From positions 124,358 through 188,357 of the forward strand of contig UCMW01000005.1 in the NCBI GenBank assembly GCA_900473745.1: 64,000 nt of DNA. Reading direction: 5' to 3'. Below the pieces are notes generated by a model. It was not told the origin of the DNA. It did no database searches and worked only from the letters and a program-made list of their open reading frames with translations. Each line of letters starts with the position of its first letter. Positions within the stretch are counted from its first letter, which is position 1. This document shows, in pieces, positions 1 through 9,623 of this stretch. Position numbers and translations under genes: made by a program. The DNA is from Hyphomicrobiales bacterium (lineage in GTDB: Bacteria; Pseudomonadota; Alphaproteobacteria; Rhizobiales; Rhizobiaceae).

Positions 1-162
1 CTCTGGGACATCGTCTATGCCGACGGCACCCGCAGCGAGATGGAAGACCATGCCATCTGGCGGGTTGCCGACCTGCTTGGCGTCTCCGGTCGCGAACGGA
101 TCGTTCAGCGGCAGGAGGCAGCTGATCGCGCAGGCCTCGGAGCGATCGACGATGCCACCTGA
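1..162 (+). CDS. TerB-family protein, C-terminal part only
   Basis: The first 53 codons read open in frame 1 and stop at 160-162; the start lies outside the window. The piece has the acidic helical pattern of the TerB (tellurite resistance B / DjlA N-terminal) fold: LWDIVYADG followed by a run with E and D residues (SEMEDHAIWRVADLLGVS). In this family the acidic residues are thought to bind metal; single-domain members are common in rhizobia as proteins of unknown role, so no tellurite phenotype should be assumed. It overlaps the next gene by 11 bases in another frame, which suggests translational coupling. Confidence 0.75.
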   Translation, partial: LWDIVYADGTRSEMEDHAIWRVADLLGVSGRERIVQRQEAADRAGLGAIDDAT

Positions 163-886
163 CGAACGATCGCATCCACGCGGTCGCCAGCAACCCGTCC
201 TCATCGTCCTGCATCAGGAACGCTCCAGTCCGGGTCGCGTCGGGCAGATGCTGGAAGAGAAGGGCTATCCACTCGACATTCGGCGCCCCGTGCTCGGCCA
301 GAAATTGCCGATGACGCTCAAGGACCATGCCGGCGCCGTCGTCTTCGGCGGTCCGATGAGTGCGAACGATCCGGATGACTACATCAAGACTGAAATCAAC
401 TGGCTCGACGTGCCGCTGAAGGAAAACAAGCCCTTCCTCGGCATCTGCCTCGGCGCCCAGATGCTGGTCCGCCACCTCGGCGGCAAGGTCGAAGCCGACC
501 GGCAAGAGCGCACGGAGATCGGCTGGTATCCGATCAATCCGACCGAACATGGTCGCCTCCTGATGCACTGGCCGAAAATGGTCTACCACTTCCACCGCGA
601 GGGCTTCAGCCTGCCGCATGGCGCCAAACTGCTGGCGACGGGCGATATCTATCCCAATCAGGCCTTCCGCTATGGCGATAACGCCTGGGCGGTTCAGTTT
701 CATGCGGAGCTCACCCGCGCCATGATGCATCGCTGGGTCGTCCATGGTGCCCATCGTTTCGTGCTGCCGAATGCTCAGCAGGGACGTGAGCATCTGGAAG
801 GGCGCATGATCTTCGACGCGCCGCTGCGGGCCTGGCTTTCGGACTTTCTCGACTTGGTCTTCAAGCGCGATCAGCGCGTCTCCTGA
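152..886 (+). CDS. Class I glutamine amidotransferase-like protein
   Basis: A 244-residue protein with one glutamine amidotransferase type 1 domain. The nucleophile elbow GICLGAQ puts the catalytic Cys at about residue 99, and AVQFHAE supplies His184 and Glu186, so the triad is complete. It is a stand-alone domain like the GMP-synthase-related amidotransferases (YfeJ/PA1742-like), with no synthetase domain attached; the ammonia acceptor is unknown. I chose ATG 152, which overlaps the stop of the TerB-like gene; the frame stays open further upstream but only through the TerB coding region. It converges on the MFS gene, and the two coding regions share 16 bases at their 3' ends. Confidence 0.88.
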   Translation: MPPDERSHPRGRQQPVLIVLHQERSSPGRVGQMLEEKGYPLDIRRPVLGQKLPMTLKDHAGAVVFGGPMSANDPDDYIKTEINWLDVPLKENKPFLGICLGAQMLVRHLGGKVEADRQERTEIGWYPINPTEHGRLLMHWPKMVYHFHREGFSLPHGAKLLATGDIYPNQAFRYGDNAWAVQFHAELTRAMMHRWVVHGAHRFVLPNAQQGREHLEGRMIFDAPLRAWLSDFLDLVFKRDQRVS

Positions 887-2118
887 CGCTCCGGCGCCTC
901 GAGATTGTCGATCTTGCGCAATTGTGGGAAGCCGAGCGCCCAGACCACAGCAACCGCCAGCGTGCCGAAGCCACCAAGCACGACGGCAGGCACAGGTCCG
1001 ATGAAATGCGCCATGGTGCCGGCACGAAACTCGCCGAGTTCATTCGAAGCACCGACGAAGACCATGTTGACGGCATTGACCCGGCCACGCACTTCGTCCG
1101 GCGTCCAGAGCGCAATCAGCGTCTCGCGCACATAGACCGACGCCATGTCGGCGGCGCCCATGAGCATCAGCGCCACGATCGACAGCCAGGCAATCTCTGA
1201 AAAGCCAAAGATGATCGTCCCGACGCCGAAGAGAGCGACGCCGATGAACATGAAGATGCCGGCATTGTGGCGGATCGGAAAGCTGGCAAGCGCGATCGCG
1301 ACGATGATCGCCCCTATACCGGGCGCTGCACGCAGCAGACCGAGCCCCCAGGGGCCGAGATCGAGAATGTCGCGCGCGAAAACCGGCATCAGCGCCACGG
1401 CGCCCCCGAGAAGCACGGCGAAGAGATCGAGCGAGATCGCACCCAGAACCACCTTTTCGCCGAAGATGAAGCGGAAGCCGGCAAAAAGAGTGTCGAGCGT
1501 GACCGCTTTCTCGGACTTCCGCTGTGGCGGCCGCTTGACCAGGAAGACCAGCACGGCCGACGCGGCAAAAAAGGCAAAGGAGATGGAATAGGCCATGACA
1601 GGGCTGACGCCATAGAGCAGACCGCCAGCCACGGGTCCGACGATCGACGCCGTCTGCCAGGAGGAGGAGTTCCACGCAACGGCGTTCGACAGATCCTTTT
1701 GCGGCACCAGATTGGGCGCGAGCGACTGAACCGCGGGCGCAGCAAAAGCGCGCTCGATGCCGAAGATCACCAAGATGGCGAAAACGATCGTCGGCTCGAA
1801 GGCATCTGCGATCGTCAAAGCCAGAAGAGCGCCCGCACAGAGGGAGCTGACAATCATGCAGATCGAAACGATGGCACGGCGGTTGTAGCGGTCGGCAACG
1901 GAGCCGGTTACCAGGATCAGCAGAAGCGACGGCAGGAATTGCACCAGACCGATCAGGCCGAGGTAAAAGACATTGCCCGTATCGTCGTACATCTGCCAGC
2001 CGACCGAGACGCTGAGGATCTGGGTTGCGAAAGCGCCGAGGAAGCGGGCAAAGAAGAAGCGGGTGTAGGAAGAATGCCGGAACGCCGCAAAACGATCGTC
2101 GGCCGAGGACGGGTGCAT
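871..2118 (-). CDS. MFS transporter, EntS-like (MFS_3) family
   Basis: A 415-residue inner-membrane protein with about 12 hydrophobic segments. It has the MFS signature loop GSVADRYNRRA after the second segment and the N-terminal pattern (ARFLGAFATQILSVSVGWQMYD) seen in the enterobactin-exporter EntS / MFS_3 group. The substrate cannot be read from the sequence: siderophore, drug or metabolite export are all possible. There is no siderophore synthesis gene nearby. It is transcribed away from yggT and ends 16 bases inside the amidotransferase gene. Confidence 0.85.
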   Translation of the reverse strand: MHPSSADDRFAAFRHSSYTRFFFARFLGAFATQILSVSVGWQMYDDTGNVFYLGLIGLVQFLPSLLLILVTGSVADRYNRRAIVSICMIVSSLCAGALLALTIADAFEPTIVFAILVIFGIERAFAAPAVQSLAPNLVPQKDLSNAVAWNSSSWQTASIVGPVAGGLLYGVSPVMAYSISFAFFAASAVLVFLVKRPPQRKSEKAVTLDTLFAGFRFIFGEKVVLGAISLDLFAVLLGGAVALMPVFARDILDLGPWGLGLLRAAPGIGAIIVAIALASFPIRHNAGIFMFIGVALFGVGTIIFGFSEIAWLSIVALMLMGAADMASVYVRETLIALWTPDEVRGRVNAVNMVFVGASNELGEFRAGTMAHFIGPVPAVVLGGFGTLAVAVVWALGFPQLRKIDNLEAPERQETR

Positions 2119-2242
2119 CGAAAAGACCTTAAGCTGCGGGCAAGCCCGCCGTTAAACATGATTCGGATTGCGTGTGCCCCGTCCACTTGTCCGTTAAGTC
2201 GCCAATGTCTACATCTCTGTCAACCGAGAAATGGAGACCTGA

Positions 2243-2533
2243 ATGTACGCACTGTTTCAGACGATCGACCTTGCCCTGAGTATCTTCACCTGGATTCTGA
2301 TCGGCAGTGCGATCTTCTCCTGGCTCTATGCCTTCAACGTGATCAATTCCAGCAATCGCTTTGTCGCGACCCTCGGCCAGTTCTTCCACAACGTGACGGA
2401 ACCGGTCCTGCGTCCAATCCGACGCTTCATGCCGGATCTCGGCGGCATCGACATCTCGCCGATCGTCGTCCTGTTGATCATCTTCTTCCTGCGTTCCTTC
2501 CTCTGGAACAGCGTCTTCCCGCTGGTGGCGTGA
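2243..2533 (+). CDS. YggT family membrane protein
   Basis: A 96-residue protein with two hydrophobic stretches (about residues 7-30 and 70-90) around a short polar part containing the family pattern [13 protein letters not shown]. YggT proteins sit in the inner membrane; links to cell division, osmotic response and FtsZ placement have been described in other organisms, but the role is not settled. A purine-rich GAAATGGAGA precedes the ATG. The stop overlaps the GTG start of the DUF167 gene (GTGA), so the pair is probably one operon. The YggT-YggU order is common in proteobacteria. Confidence 0.9.
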   Translation: MYALFQTIDLALSIFTWILIGSAIFSWLYAFNVINSSNRFVATLGQFFHNVTEPVLRPIRRFMPDLGGIDISPIVVLLIIFFLRSFLWNSVFPLVA

Positions 2534-2844
2534 CCAGTCCCTGCCGTATTGACGATGATCATGTTCTGCTCGCCGTCCGGCTGACACCGAATGGCGGGCG
2601 CGACGCATTCGATGGGGTGGAGGTCACGGCCGACGGTCTGGCGCATTTGAAAGCGCGCGTGACCGCTGTGCCCGAGAAGGGCAAGGCCAACAAGGCGCTG
2701 ATTGTGCTGCTCTCGAAGAGGCTCAAGGTTCCAAAGACCGCCATTTCGGTCGTCTCGGGCGAAACCGCCAGACAAAAAATCCTCCGGATCGAAGGCGACC
2801 CGGAGGATTTGAAATCGAGGATAGACGCGCTCGCGTCTGCCTGA
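2530..2844 (+). CDS. DUF167 (YggU family) protein
   Basis: A 104-residue basic cytosolic protein. The DUF167 core is clear: [12 protein letters not shown], then [19 protein letters not shown] and [14 protein letters not shown]. The function is unknown in the family. The frame is open far upstream, but that stretch overlaps the MFS and yggT genes. The GTG at 2530-2532 overlaps the yggT stop and begins just before the conserved domain, so I take it as the start. It ends 2 bases from the convergent ppa stop. Confidence 0.88.
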   Translation: MTSPCRIDDDHVLLAVRLTPNGGRDAFDGVEVTADGLAHLKARVTAVPEKGKANKALIVLLSKRLKVPKTAISVVSGETARQKILRIEGDPEDLKSRIDALASA

Positions 2845-2846
2845 TC

Positions 2847-3383
2847 TTACTTGCCTTCGTCCTTGGCACGCTGGATCGATTCCAGGATGATCTGCTTGGC
2901 AGCATCGACATTCATCCAGTCGCCGATCTTGACCCACTTGCCGGGCTCCAGATCCTTGTAGTGCTCGAAAAAGTGCTGGATCTGCTTCAGCGTGATTTCC
3001 GGCAGATCCGTATAGTTCGTGATCTTGTCGTAGCGACGCGTCAGCTTGGGCACCGGAACGGCGAGGATCTTCTCGTCCATGCCGCCATCGTCTTCCATCA
3101 TCATCACGCCGATCGGGCGCACATTGATGACGCAGCCCGGAACGAGCGGGCGCGTGTTGCAGATCAGAACGTCGAGCGGGTCGCCGTCCTTGCAGAGCGT
3201 GTGCGGCACGAAGCCGTAATTGCCCGGATAGGTCATCGGGGTGTAGAGGAAGCGGTCGACGACCAGCGTGCCGGCGTCCTTGTCCATCTCATACTTGATC
3301 GGCTGGCCGCCGACAGGAACTTCGACGATGACGTTGATGTCTTCCGGCGGGTTCTTGCCGATGGCAATTGCATCAATACGCAT
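2847..3383 (-). CDS. ppa: Inorganic pyrophosphatase
   Basis: A 178-residue soluble family I pyrophosphatase, the usual length for the bacterial hexameric enzyme. It hydrolyses the pyrophosphate released by nucleic-acid, protein and lipid synthesis. The signature DGDPLDV lies at residues 66-72 and carries the metal-binding aspartates; a third Asp follows in EDDGGMDEK (about D103). Other fixed stretches are YEMDKDAG and YPGNYGFVP. It is a single gene facing the DUF167 gene and divergent from the exported orphan at 3505. Confidence 0.97.
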   Translation of the reverse strand: MRIDAIAIGKNPPEDINVIVEVPVGGQPIKYEMDKDAGTLVVDRFLYTPMTYPGNYGFVPHTLCKDGDPLDVLICNTRPLVPGCVINVRPIGVMMMEDDGGMDEKILAVPVPKLTRRYDKITNYTDLPEITLKQIQHFFEHYKDLEPGKWVKIGDWMNVDAAKQIILESIQRAKDEGK

Positions 3384-3504
3384 ATTATTGGACCCCGTAG
3401 AGTGTTGAATTCCTGCGCTACCTAATGCGAATTATGGCGCAATGCAACACGGCTTTGGGCGAAGCCGCTCCGCCCGTGCCGATGTAATACGAGGATACCA
3501 GACG

Positions 3505-4131
3505 ATGCATGCCACCACGTCTTTGCCGATCGCGGTGCTCTTTGCCGCAAACATGCTCTTCGCGACGGCAATCCAGGCCAACGACAGCGCCTATACCGAT
3601 CTCGACCTCGATAACTGCCAAGCGATTGAAGCCGACGGCATGGGCGCCAGTATGCTGTGCAAGGGCCTCAAGGGTCTGACGGTTCACTTCAAGGAGGGTG
3701 ACCTGCGCCAAAGTGTGCTCTTTGGTCCCGTCGACCGTGAACTGCGAGACGGCGCTTTCGAGAGTTTCAGCGCCTTCAACCGGATCAATGACAAGATCGA
3801 GTGGCGGCGGGATGCGTCCGGCAAGCCCTTCGCGGCAATCCTGCGCTGGTTCATCGAAACCTCTGGTCCGGATGGCTCACCGAGCCCGGAAAGCACGGGC
3901 CAGGTTCTGGTCATCTCACGCGTCGCGACCCCTGATTATCCGGGCTCATGCTTTGTCGGCATGGTCGATGCGAAGGCCAATGCCAATGCGAACCTCCTGG
4001 CCCGTCAGGTGGCCGACCAGGTTACGACCGGGTTCGATTGCGGGATGGAGGCACCGGTCTGGTACGGCGAGCGTGGCCAACTCACCAGCGACAGGACGTT
4101 CAGCTGGCCCGAAGGATATGTGGTGAAATAG
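3505..4131 (+). CDS. Predicted exported protein of unknown function
   Basis: A 208-residue protein that I do not recognise. The N terminus looks like a Sec signal peptide: a hydrophobic core around residues 7-24 with likely cleavage after AIQA (residue 25). The mature part has four cysteines (about 38, 52, 149 and 179), an even number that fits two periplasmic disulfide bonds. I chose ATG 3505 because GAGGA at 3491-3495 is well placed and because the frame upstream would add a charged, non-secretory stretch. It stands alone between ppa (divergent) and the GNAT gene (convergent). Confidence 0.8.
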   Translation: MHATTSLPIAVLFAANMLFATAIQANDSAYTDLDLDNCQAIEADGMGASMLCKGLKGLTVHFKEGDLRQSVLFGPVDRELRDGAFESFSAFNRINDKIEWRRDASGKPFAAILRWFIETSGPDGSPSPESTGQVLVISRVATPDYPGSCFVGMVDAKANANANLLARQVADQVTTGFDCGMEAPVWYGERGQLTSDRTFSWPEGYVVK

Positions 4132-4145
4132 ACCAGCGCGCTCTG

Positions 4146-4652
4146 TCAGTTCCAGACGAAGCCGAGCTTCTTCAGATGCACATCGTCGAAGTCTTCCATG
4201 CCTTCGACGGCATCCACGCCGCCATTCGAGCGGAAGAAATTGGCAGCAATCTCGCTGTCCTCGAGGCACCAGACGACCATGCCGTTGCAGCCGAGGGATT
4301 TTAGCGTGCGCCGCGCTTCGTGGAAGAGCTGATAGCCGAGGCCGATGCCTTGATATTCCGGGCGCAGGTAAAGCTCGTAGATCTCGCCTTCATGCGGCAG
4401 GGCACGAGCTCTGTTGTATCCCAGTGAGGCGTAGCCAGCGACCACCCCGGCCACCTCCGCGACCAGAATGGTGGCGGGACCACGCGTCGCCTTGCGCCAC
4501 CAGCTTTCGCCGCGACGCTCGACCATCCGGGTCAGGGCACGATAGGGAATGATGCCGGAATAGGCGTGTGTCCAAGCATTGCGGTGAGCGTCAGCGATCG
4601 CTGCGGCATCACCGGGACCTGCCAAGCGCATGTCGATCGACAACGTCTTCAT
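4146..4652 (-). CDS. GNAT family N-acetyltransferase
   Basis: A 168-residue protein with the Gcn5-related acetyltransferase fold. The acetyl-CoA pyrophosphate loop is seen as LRPEYQGIGLGYQLF (Q101 to G106), preceded by the strand GEIYELYL and followed by a helix typical of motif A. The acceptor substrate is unknown. The ATG at 4652 has an AGGGTGGG ribosome-binding site about eight bases upstream; the in-frame start ten codons earlier lacks one. It is convergent with the exported orphan, 14 bases apart. Confidence 0.88.
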   Translation of the reverse strand: MKTLSIDMRLAGPGDAAAIADAHRNAWTHAYSGIIPYRALTRMVERRGESWWRKATRGPATILVAEVAGVVAGYASLGYNRARALPHEGEIYELYLRPEYQGIGLGYQLFHEARRTLKSLGCNGMVVWCLEDSEIAANFFRSNGGVDAVEGMEDFDDVHLKKLGFVWN

Positions 4653-4778
4653 AACGTAAACCCACCCTGACGCGCCCGGCACTGGAGCGCGGAGCCTGAA
4701 CCTGCATCGGTCCCACGGTGAAAATTTAACGCTTTTTTAACTCTGCCCGCAAGGCAGGAGGAACAAGTTCAACAAACA

Positions 4779-4817
4779 AAACCCCGGCCTTGCAGACCGG
4801 GGTTTCAAAATGAGACA
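4779..4817 (-). terminator. Intrinsic terminator after typA
   Basis: Read on the minus strand there is a nine-base stem (AAACCCCGG with CCGGGGTTT), a nine-base loop, then a T-rich tail (TTTTGTTTGTT). The hairpin arms are 4779-4787 and 4797-4805. It begins about 30 bases after the typA stop. Confidence 0.8.
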
Positions 4818-4837
4818 TATTTTCAGAGACTTGCGTC

Positions 4838-6658
4838 TCAGATGGCAGCCTTGGCCTTGTCCATGCGCTTGCGGTCGTTCGCATCCAGGAACATCTTGCG
4901 CAGGCGGATCGACTTCGGCGTCACTTCCATCAGCTCGTCGTCCTGGATCCAGGACAGGGCGCGGTCGAGCGTCATGCGGATCGGCGGGGTCAGCTTGACG
5001 GCTTCGTCCTTGCCGGCCGAGCGGATGTTGGTCAGCTGCTTGCCCTTGAGAACGTTGACTTCGAGGTCGTTGTCACGCGTGTGAATGCCGATGATCATGC
5101 CGGCATAGACCTTCTCGCCCGGCTCGATGATCATCGGGCCACGATCTTCCAGGTTGAACATCGCGTAAGCGACGGCTTCGCCGGACTGGTTGGAGAGAAG
5201 TACGCCGTTGACGCGACCGGTGATCGCACCCTTGTAGGGCTGATAGTCGTGGAACAGGCGGTTCATGATCGCCGTGCCGCGCGTATCGGTCAGCAGTTCC
5301 GACTGGTAGCCGATGAGGCCACGGGTCGGAGCGTAGAAGCGCAGACGGACGCGGCTGCCGCCAGACGGGCGAAGCTCGACCATCTCGGCCTTGCGCTCGG
5401 ACATCTTCTGGACGACGACGCCGGAATGCTCTTCGTCGACGTCGATCACGACTTCTTCGATCGGCTCCAAAGTGGTGCCGTTCTCGTCCTTGTGCATCAC
5501 GACGCGCGGACGCGACACGGCAAGCTCGAAGCCTTCGCGACGCATGGTCTCAATGAGAACGGCCAGCTGCAATTCGCCACGGCCCGACACGAAGAAGGAG
5601 TCCTTACCGTCAGATTCTTCGATCTTCAGCGCGACATTGCCTTCGGCTTCCTTGAACAGACGATCGCGAATGACGCGGCTCGTGACCTTGTCACCTTCGG
5701 TGCCGGCCAGCGGGCTGTCGTTGACGAGGAAGGACATGGTGACCGTCGGCGGGTCGATCGGCTGTGCGGTCATGGCTTCCGTGACAGACGGGTCGCAGAA
5801 CGTGTCGGCAACCGTGCCCTTGGAGAGGCCGGCGATGGCGACGATATCGCCTGCATGGGCTTCTTCGATCGGCTGGCGCTCGATGCCGCGGAACGCGAGG
5901 ATCTTGGAGATACGACCGGTTTCGACGGTCTTGCCGTCCTGAGCGAGAACCTTGACGGCCTGGTTCGGCTTGATCGAGCCGGAAGCGATACGGCCCGTGA
6001 TGATACGGCCGAGGAAGGGGTTGGCTTCGAGCAGCGTGCCGATCATGCGGAACGGGCCTTCTTCGACCTTCGGCTCCGGAACGTGTTCCAGGACGAGGTC
6101 GAGAAGCGGAGCCAGACCCTGATCCTTCGGGCCTTCCGGATTGACGTTCATCCAGCCATCACGGCCAGAACCGTAAAGGATCGGGAAGTCGAGCTGATCG
6201 TCGGTCGCGTCGAGGTTCGCAAAGAGGTCGAAGACTTCGTTGATGACTTCTTCGTGCCGGCCGTCCGGGCGGTCGATCTTGTTGATCGCCACGATCGGGC
6301 GAAGACCAACCTTCAGCGCCTTGCCGACGACGAACTTGGTCTGCGGCATCGGGCCTTCAGACGAGTCGACCAGAACGATCGCGCCGTCCACCATCGACAG
6401 GATACGCTCGACTTCGCCGCCGAAGTCGGCGTGCCCGGGCGTATCGACGATGTTGATGCGGTGACCCTTCCACTCGATTGATGTCGCCTTGGCCAGGATC
6501 GTGATGCCACGTTCCTTTTCGAGGTCGTTCGAATCCATCATGCGCTCGGCGGTGCGCTGGTTCTCACGGAAAGAACCCGACTGCTTCAGAAGCTCGTCCA
6601 CAAGGGTCGTTTTTCCATGGTCGACGTGCGCGATAATCGCGATGTTGCGCATTTTCAT
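4838..6658 (-). CDS. typA: Translational GTPase TypA/BipA
   Basis: A 606-residue ribosome-associated GTPase, the normal TypA length. BipA/TypA acts in 50S assembly and stress adaptation, notably at low temperature. The G domain is at the N terminus: P-loop AHVDHGKT (residues 10-17), switch region ending [13 protein letters not shown], and NKIDRPDGR. Beta-barrel and EF-G-like domains III and V follow ([20 protein letters not shown]), then the BipA-specific C-terminal domain with [17 protein letters not shown]. Two ATGs lie two codons apart (6658 and 6652); the first is used here. A terminator follows the gene, so it is probably monocistronic. Confidence 0.97.
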   Translation of the reverse strand: MKMRNIAIIAHVDHGKTTLVDELLKQSGSFRENQRTAERMMDSNDLEKERGITILAKATSIEWKGHRINIVDTPGHADFGGEVERILSMVDGAIVLVDSSEGPMPQTKFVVGKALKVGLRPIVAINKIDRPDGRHEEVINEVFDLFANLDATDDQLDFPILYGSGRDGWMNVNPEGPKDQGLAPLLDLVLEHVPEPKVEEGPFRMIGTLLEANPFLGRIITGRIASGSIKPNQAVKVLAQDGKTVETGRISKILAFRGIERQPIEEAHAGDIVAIAGLSKGTVADTFCDPSVTEAMTAQPIDPPTVTMSFLVNDSPLAGTEGDKVTSRVIRDRLFKEAEGNVALKIEESDGKDSFFVSGRGELQLAVLIETMRREGFELAVSRPRVVMHKDENGTTLEPIEEVVIDVDEEHSGVVVQKMSERKAEMVELRPSGGSRVRLRFYAPTRGLIGYQSELLTDTRGTAIMNRLFHDYQPYKGAITGRVNGVLLSNQSGEAVAYAMFNLEDRGPMIIEPGEKVYAGMIIGIHTRDNDLEVNVLKGKQLTNIRSAGKDEAVKLTPPIRMTLDRALSWIQDDELMEVTPKSIRLRKMFLDANDRKRMDKAKAAI

Positions 6659-6815
6659 GTTTGTGATCTCTGATAGCTGGGGCGCAATACGGGAGAGAGG
6701 CGCCGATTTACTTTGGCGCGCTCATAGCTTGTTTTTTGCATTTGCGAAAGGGGGAAACGCCCGATGCGCCGGCGATGGTTACCGCCGGCGTCGGTTTTGC
6801 GCGGTCCTGCGTGCC

Positions 6816-8879
6816 TTAAGCCGCAAGCCCTTTCTTCTTCAGCATGGCCTCGGGGCTCGGCATCTTGCCACGGAAGGCCTTGTAGGCATCCTCCGGATCG
6901 ACCGATCCACCAGAGGCATAGATATGGGTCTTGAGCTTCTGCGCCATCTCCGGATCGAAGGGATTGCCGGTCTCCTCGAAGGCCGCGAAGGCGTCGGCAT
7001 CCAGAACTTCAGACCACATGTAGGAATAATAGCCGGCCGAATAACCATCGCCCGAGAACACATGCTGAAAATGCGGCGTCGCATGGCGCATGACAATCGA
7101 GGCCGGCATGCCGATCTTCGCCAGCACCTCGGCCTGCACGGCGATCGGATCCTCGACAGGCCCTTGCGTATGGAAGGCCATATCGACCAGCGCAGACGAA
7201 GTGAACTCTACCGTATTGAAGCCGGCATTGAAGGTACGTGCTGCCAGCACCTTGTCGAGCAGGGCCTGCGGCATCGGCTCACCGGTCTGGTAGTGCACCG
7301 CGTAGGTCTTTAGGATCTCGGGCACGGTCAGCCAGTGCTCGTAGAGCTGCGAGGGCAGTTCGACGAAGTCGCGCGAAACGCCCGTGCCGGATACCGAGGG
7401 ATAGGTGACATCAGACAGCATGCCGTGCGCCGCGTGACCGAATTCATGGAAGAGCGTCCGTGCATCGTCCAGCGACAGCAATGCCGGTTTGCCCGGCTCT
7501 GGCTTTGCAAAATTGCAGACATTGTAGATGATCGGCAATTCGCCTTTCCGACCATTCTTCAACGTCAGCTGGTGCTGCGCTTGGAAACTGCTCATCCAAG
7601 CGCCCGAGCGCTTGGATGGCCTCGCAAAATAGTCACCGAGGAACAGCGCGACCAGGCTGTCGTTGCGATCCCGGATTTCGAAGACGCGTACGTCCGGATG
7701 ATATCCCACGACATTGGTGAGCGGCACAGCACGGATGCCGAAGATGCGCCCGGCCACATCGAAGCAGGCCTCGATGATCTTCTCAAGCTGCAGATAGGGT
7801 TTCAGCTCGGCTTCCGAGAAGTTGAACTTCTGCGCACGCAGCTTCTCCGCATAGTGACGCCAGTCCCAGGGGGAAACCTCGTGGTTCTTGCCCTCGTCGG
7901 CAATCAAGGCGGCGAGTTCAGCTTCTTCGGCTCGCGCCTGGGAAACGGCCTTTTCCCAGACCTGCATCAGAAGCCCGTTCACCGCCTCAGGTGTCTTCGC
8001 CATCGTGTTGTCGAGCTTGTAGGAGGCGAAGTCCTTGTAGCCGAGCAGCTTCGCCTTCTCCGCCCGAAGTGCGAGCGTCTCCTTGACGATCTCCCGATTG
8101 TCAGTCTCGCCACCATTGATGCCACGCGAGGTCCAGGCCTTGAAGGCGATCTCACGCAGGTCACGGCGTTCGGAGAAGGTGAGGAATGGCTCGATGATTG
8201 ATCGAGAGAGCGTGACCACGTGGCTATGGCCATTGCCGTTTGCGGCAGCGGCCGAGGCCATCGCCTCGCGCAGAAAGGCCGGAATGCCGGCGAGATCATC
8301 ATCGCCTGACAGCGGTAGGATCCAGGAGGATTCGTCGGCAAGCACGTTCTGTCCGAACTTGGCGCCGAGGCTCGCCAGCCGCTCGTTGATCGCGGCCAGA
8401 CGCTCCTGCTCTGCCTTTGGCAGCTTCGCACCTGCCTTGACGAACCCCTTCCAGTGCCGCTCCAGCACACGCGTCTCCTCGAGCGTGAGCCCGAGCTCGC
8501 CGCGCCGGGTCCAGAGGTCGTCAATGCGCGCGAACAGTGCCGCATTCATGCCGATCTTCGAATAGTGGCGCGACATCTTCGGCGCGATTTCGCGCTCCAG
8601 CGCCTGAATGCCCGGATTGGTATGGGCCCCGGCACGGTTCCAGAACAGCGCAGACACGCGCGACAGCGCATCACCCGCCAGCTCCAGTGCCACGATGGTG
8701 TTGGCAAAGGTCGCGGACTCCACATTGGCGGCAATCACATCGATCTCGGTATCGTGCTCCTTCAAGGCTGCCTCGAAGGCCGGCGCATAATCGTCGTCGC
8801 CAACTATCTCGAATTGCGGCAGACCATGCGGACCGTTCCAGTCGATGACAGCGGGATTGAACAGGGGCGACTCAGTCAT
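6816..8879 (-). CDS. M3 family metallopeptidase (oligopeptidase A / Dcp type)
   Basis: A 687-residue cytosolic thimet-oligopeptidase-family enzyme that cleaves short peptides. The zinc motif LFHEFGHAAHG gives His478, Glu479 and His482, and the third ligand Glu507 is in DFVELPSQ, 25 residues after the second His as expected. The length fits OpdA (PrlC) and dipeptidyl carboxypeptidase Dcp; I cannot separate these two from sequence alone, so no symbol is given. It is a single gene, divergent from the orphan at 9072. Confidence 0.93.
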   Translation of the reverse strand: MTESPLFNPAVIDWNGPHGLPQFEIVGDDDYAPAFEAALKEHDTEIDVIAANVESATFANTIVALELAGDALSRVSALFWNRAGAHTNPGIQALEREIAPKMSRHYSKIGMNAALFARIDDLWTRRGELGLTLEETRVLERHWKGFVKAGAKLPKAEQERLAAINERLASLGAKFGQNVLADESSWILPLSGDDDLAGIPAFLREAMASAAAANGNGHSHVVTLSRSIIEPFLTFSERRDLREIAFKAWTSRGINGGETDNREIVKETLALRAEKAKLLGYKDFASYKLDNTMAKTPEAVNGLLMQVWEKAVSQARAEEAELAALIADEGKNHEVSPWDWRHYAEKLRAQKFNFSEAELKPYLQLEKIIEACFDVAGRIFGIRAVPLTNVVGYHPDVRVFEIRDRNDSLVALFLGDYFARPSKRSGAWMSSFQAQHQLTLKNGRKGELPIIYNVCNFAKPEPGKPALLSLDDARTLFHEFGHAAHGMLSDVTYPSVSGTGVSRDFVELPSQLYEHWLTVPEILKTYAVHYQTGEPMPQALLDKVLAARTFNAGFNTVEFTSSALVDMAFHTQGPVEDPIAVQAEVLAKIGMPASIVMRHATPHFQHVFSGDGYSAGYYSYMWSEVLDADAFAAFEETGNPFDPEMAQKLKTHIYASGGSVDPEDAYKAFRGKMPSPEAMLKKKGLAA

Positions 8880-9015
8880 TCAAAAACCTCCTTCGGCGCG
8901 GCGGTAAGGGCGGCGGCGCACTGATTTGCCGCATGCTATCCCGGCCGAATGAAGACGCGCACGCAAAAATCAGTGAAAAAGAACAGATTTTTTCCTGCCC
9001 CCCATTCCCATGTTA

Positions 9016-9044
9016 TTGACGTAAATTCGAATAGGCCCATAGAT
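9016..9044 (+). promoter_or_regulatory. Candidate sigma-70 promoter for the gene at 9072
   Basis: TTGACG at 9016-9021 is followed after 16-17 bases by CATAGAT (9038-9044). The spacing fits a housekeeping promoter, but the -10 match is weak. It lies about 28 bases ahead of the start codon. This is inferred from pattern only. Confidence 0.35.
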
Positions 9045-9071
9045 CGATGGATCCTATGAAAGGACAGGTCC

Positions 9072-9506
9072 ATGGCCATGGAAATCTTTCCGATTCAGCC
9101 GGTCGGCGTCTCCTCGCTGCGTGTCAAAGAAAGCAATCAGCAAACAGACGTACGTCTCTCCGACCTCGAGCCGAAGAAGCTCGTAAGCCGCGACACAGAC
9201 GTCTTCGAAGAGGCGCTGTCCGTCTTCGCGAGCATGACGCCGCGCCGCATGCGCGAGATCGCAAGCGAGAGCTTCCAGCGCGACGAGATCGACGAAAACA
9301 CCTATCGGGAACTGTCGACCGAGCTGCCCTTGCAGATGGTCGATCGCAACGGAAACGTCACGGATCTGTCGACGCTGACGGATGATTCCCACTTCGACTA
9401 CGCCGAATATTACAGAACCCAGCAATCGCTGGCCGAGATGATCGGTGACATGGACGTGGCGGATTCCTATTCGAAGGTCCTCGACTTCTTCACGCGCAAC
9501 ACCTGA
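9072..9506 (+). CDS. Conserved-looking hypothetical protein
   Basis: A 144-residue acidic, soluble protein with no signal peptide or membrane segment. I do not recognise a domain. The central part (residues about 45-85) is rich in helix-forming charged residues (FEEALSVFASMTPRRMREIASE). The C terminus is aromatic and acidic (FDYAEYYRTQQSLAEMIGDMD). AAAGGACAGG just upstream of the ATG is a good ribosome-binding site; a second ATG two codons later is possible. It lies between the divergent M3 peptidase and the Bcr/CflA transporter, 117 bases from the latter, with no terminator seen between them. Confidence 0.78.
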   Translation: MAMEIFPIQPVGVSSLRVKESNQQTDVRLSDLEPKKLVSRDTDVFEEALSVFASMTPRRMREIASESFQRDEIDENTYRELSTELPLQMVDRNGNVTDLSTLTDDSHFDYAEYYRTQQSLAEMIGDMDVADSYSKVLDFFTRNT

Positions 9507-9623
9507 TTGGCGGAGTAGCGACTTCTCGCAATTCGGGACTCGATCCAGATCGGTATTCGCTCTAAGTCCTGAGGGGCGCCGTCCACACGTCGGCGCGATC
9601 TGAGATTTCCTGAGCGAGTTTTC

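Noticed and set aside
1267..2529. Upstream extension of the DUF167 open frame
   Set aside because: It overlaps the MFS and yggT genes; the GTG overlapping the yggT stop is a sufficient start.
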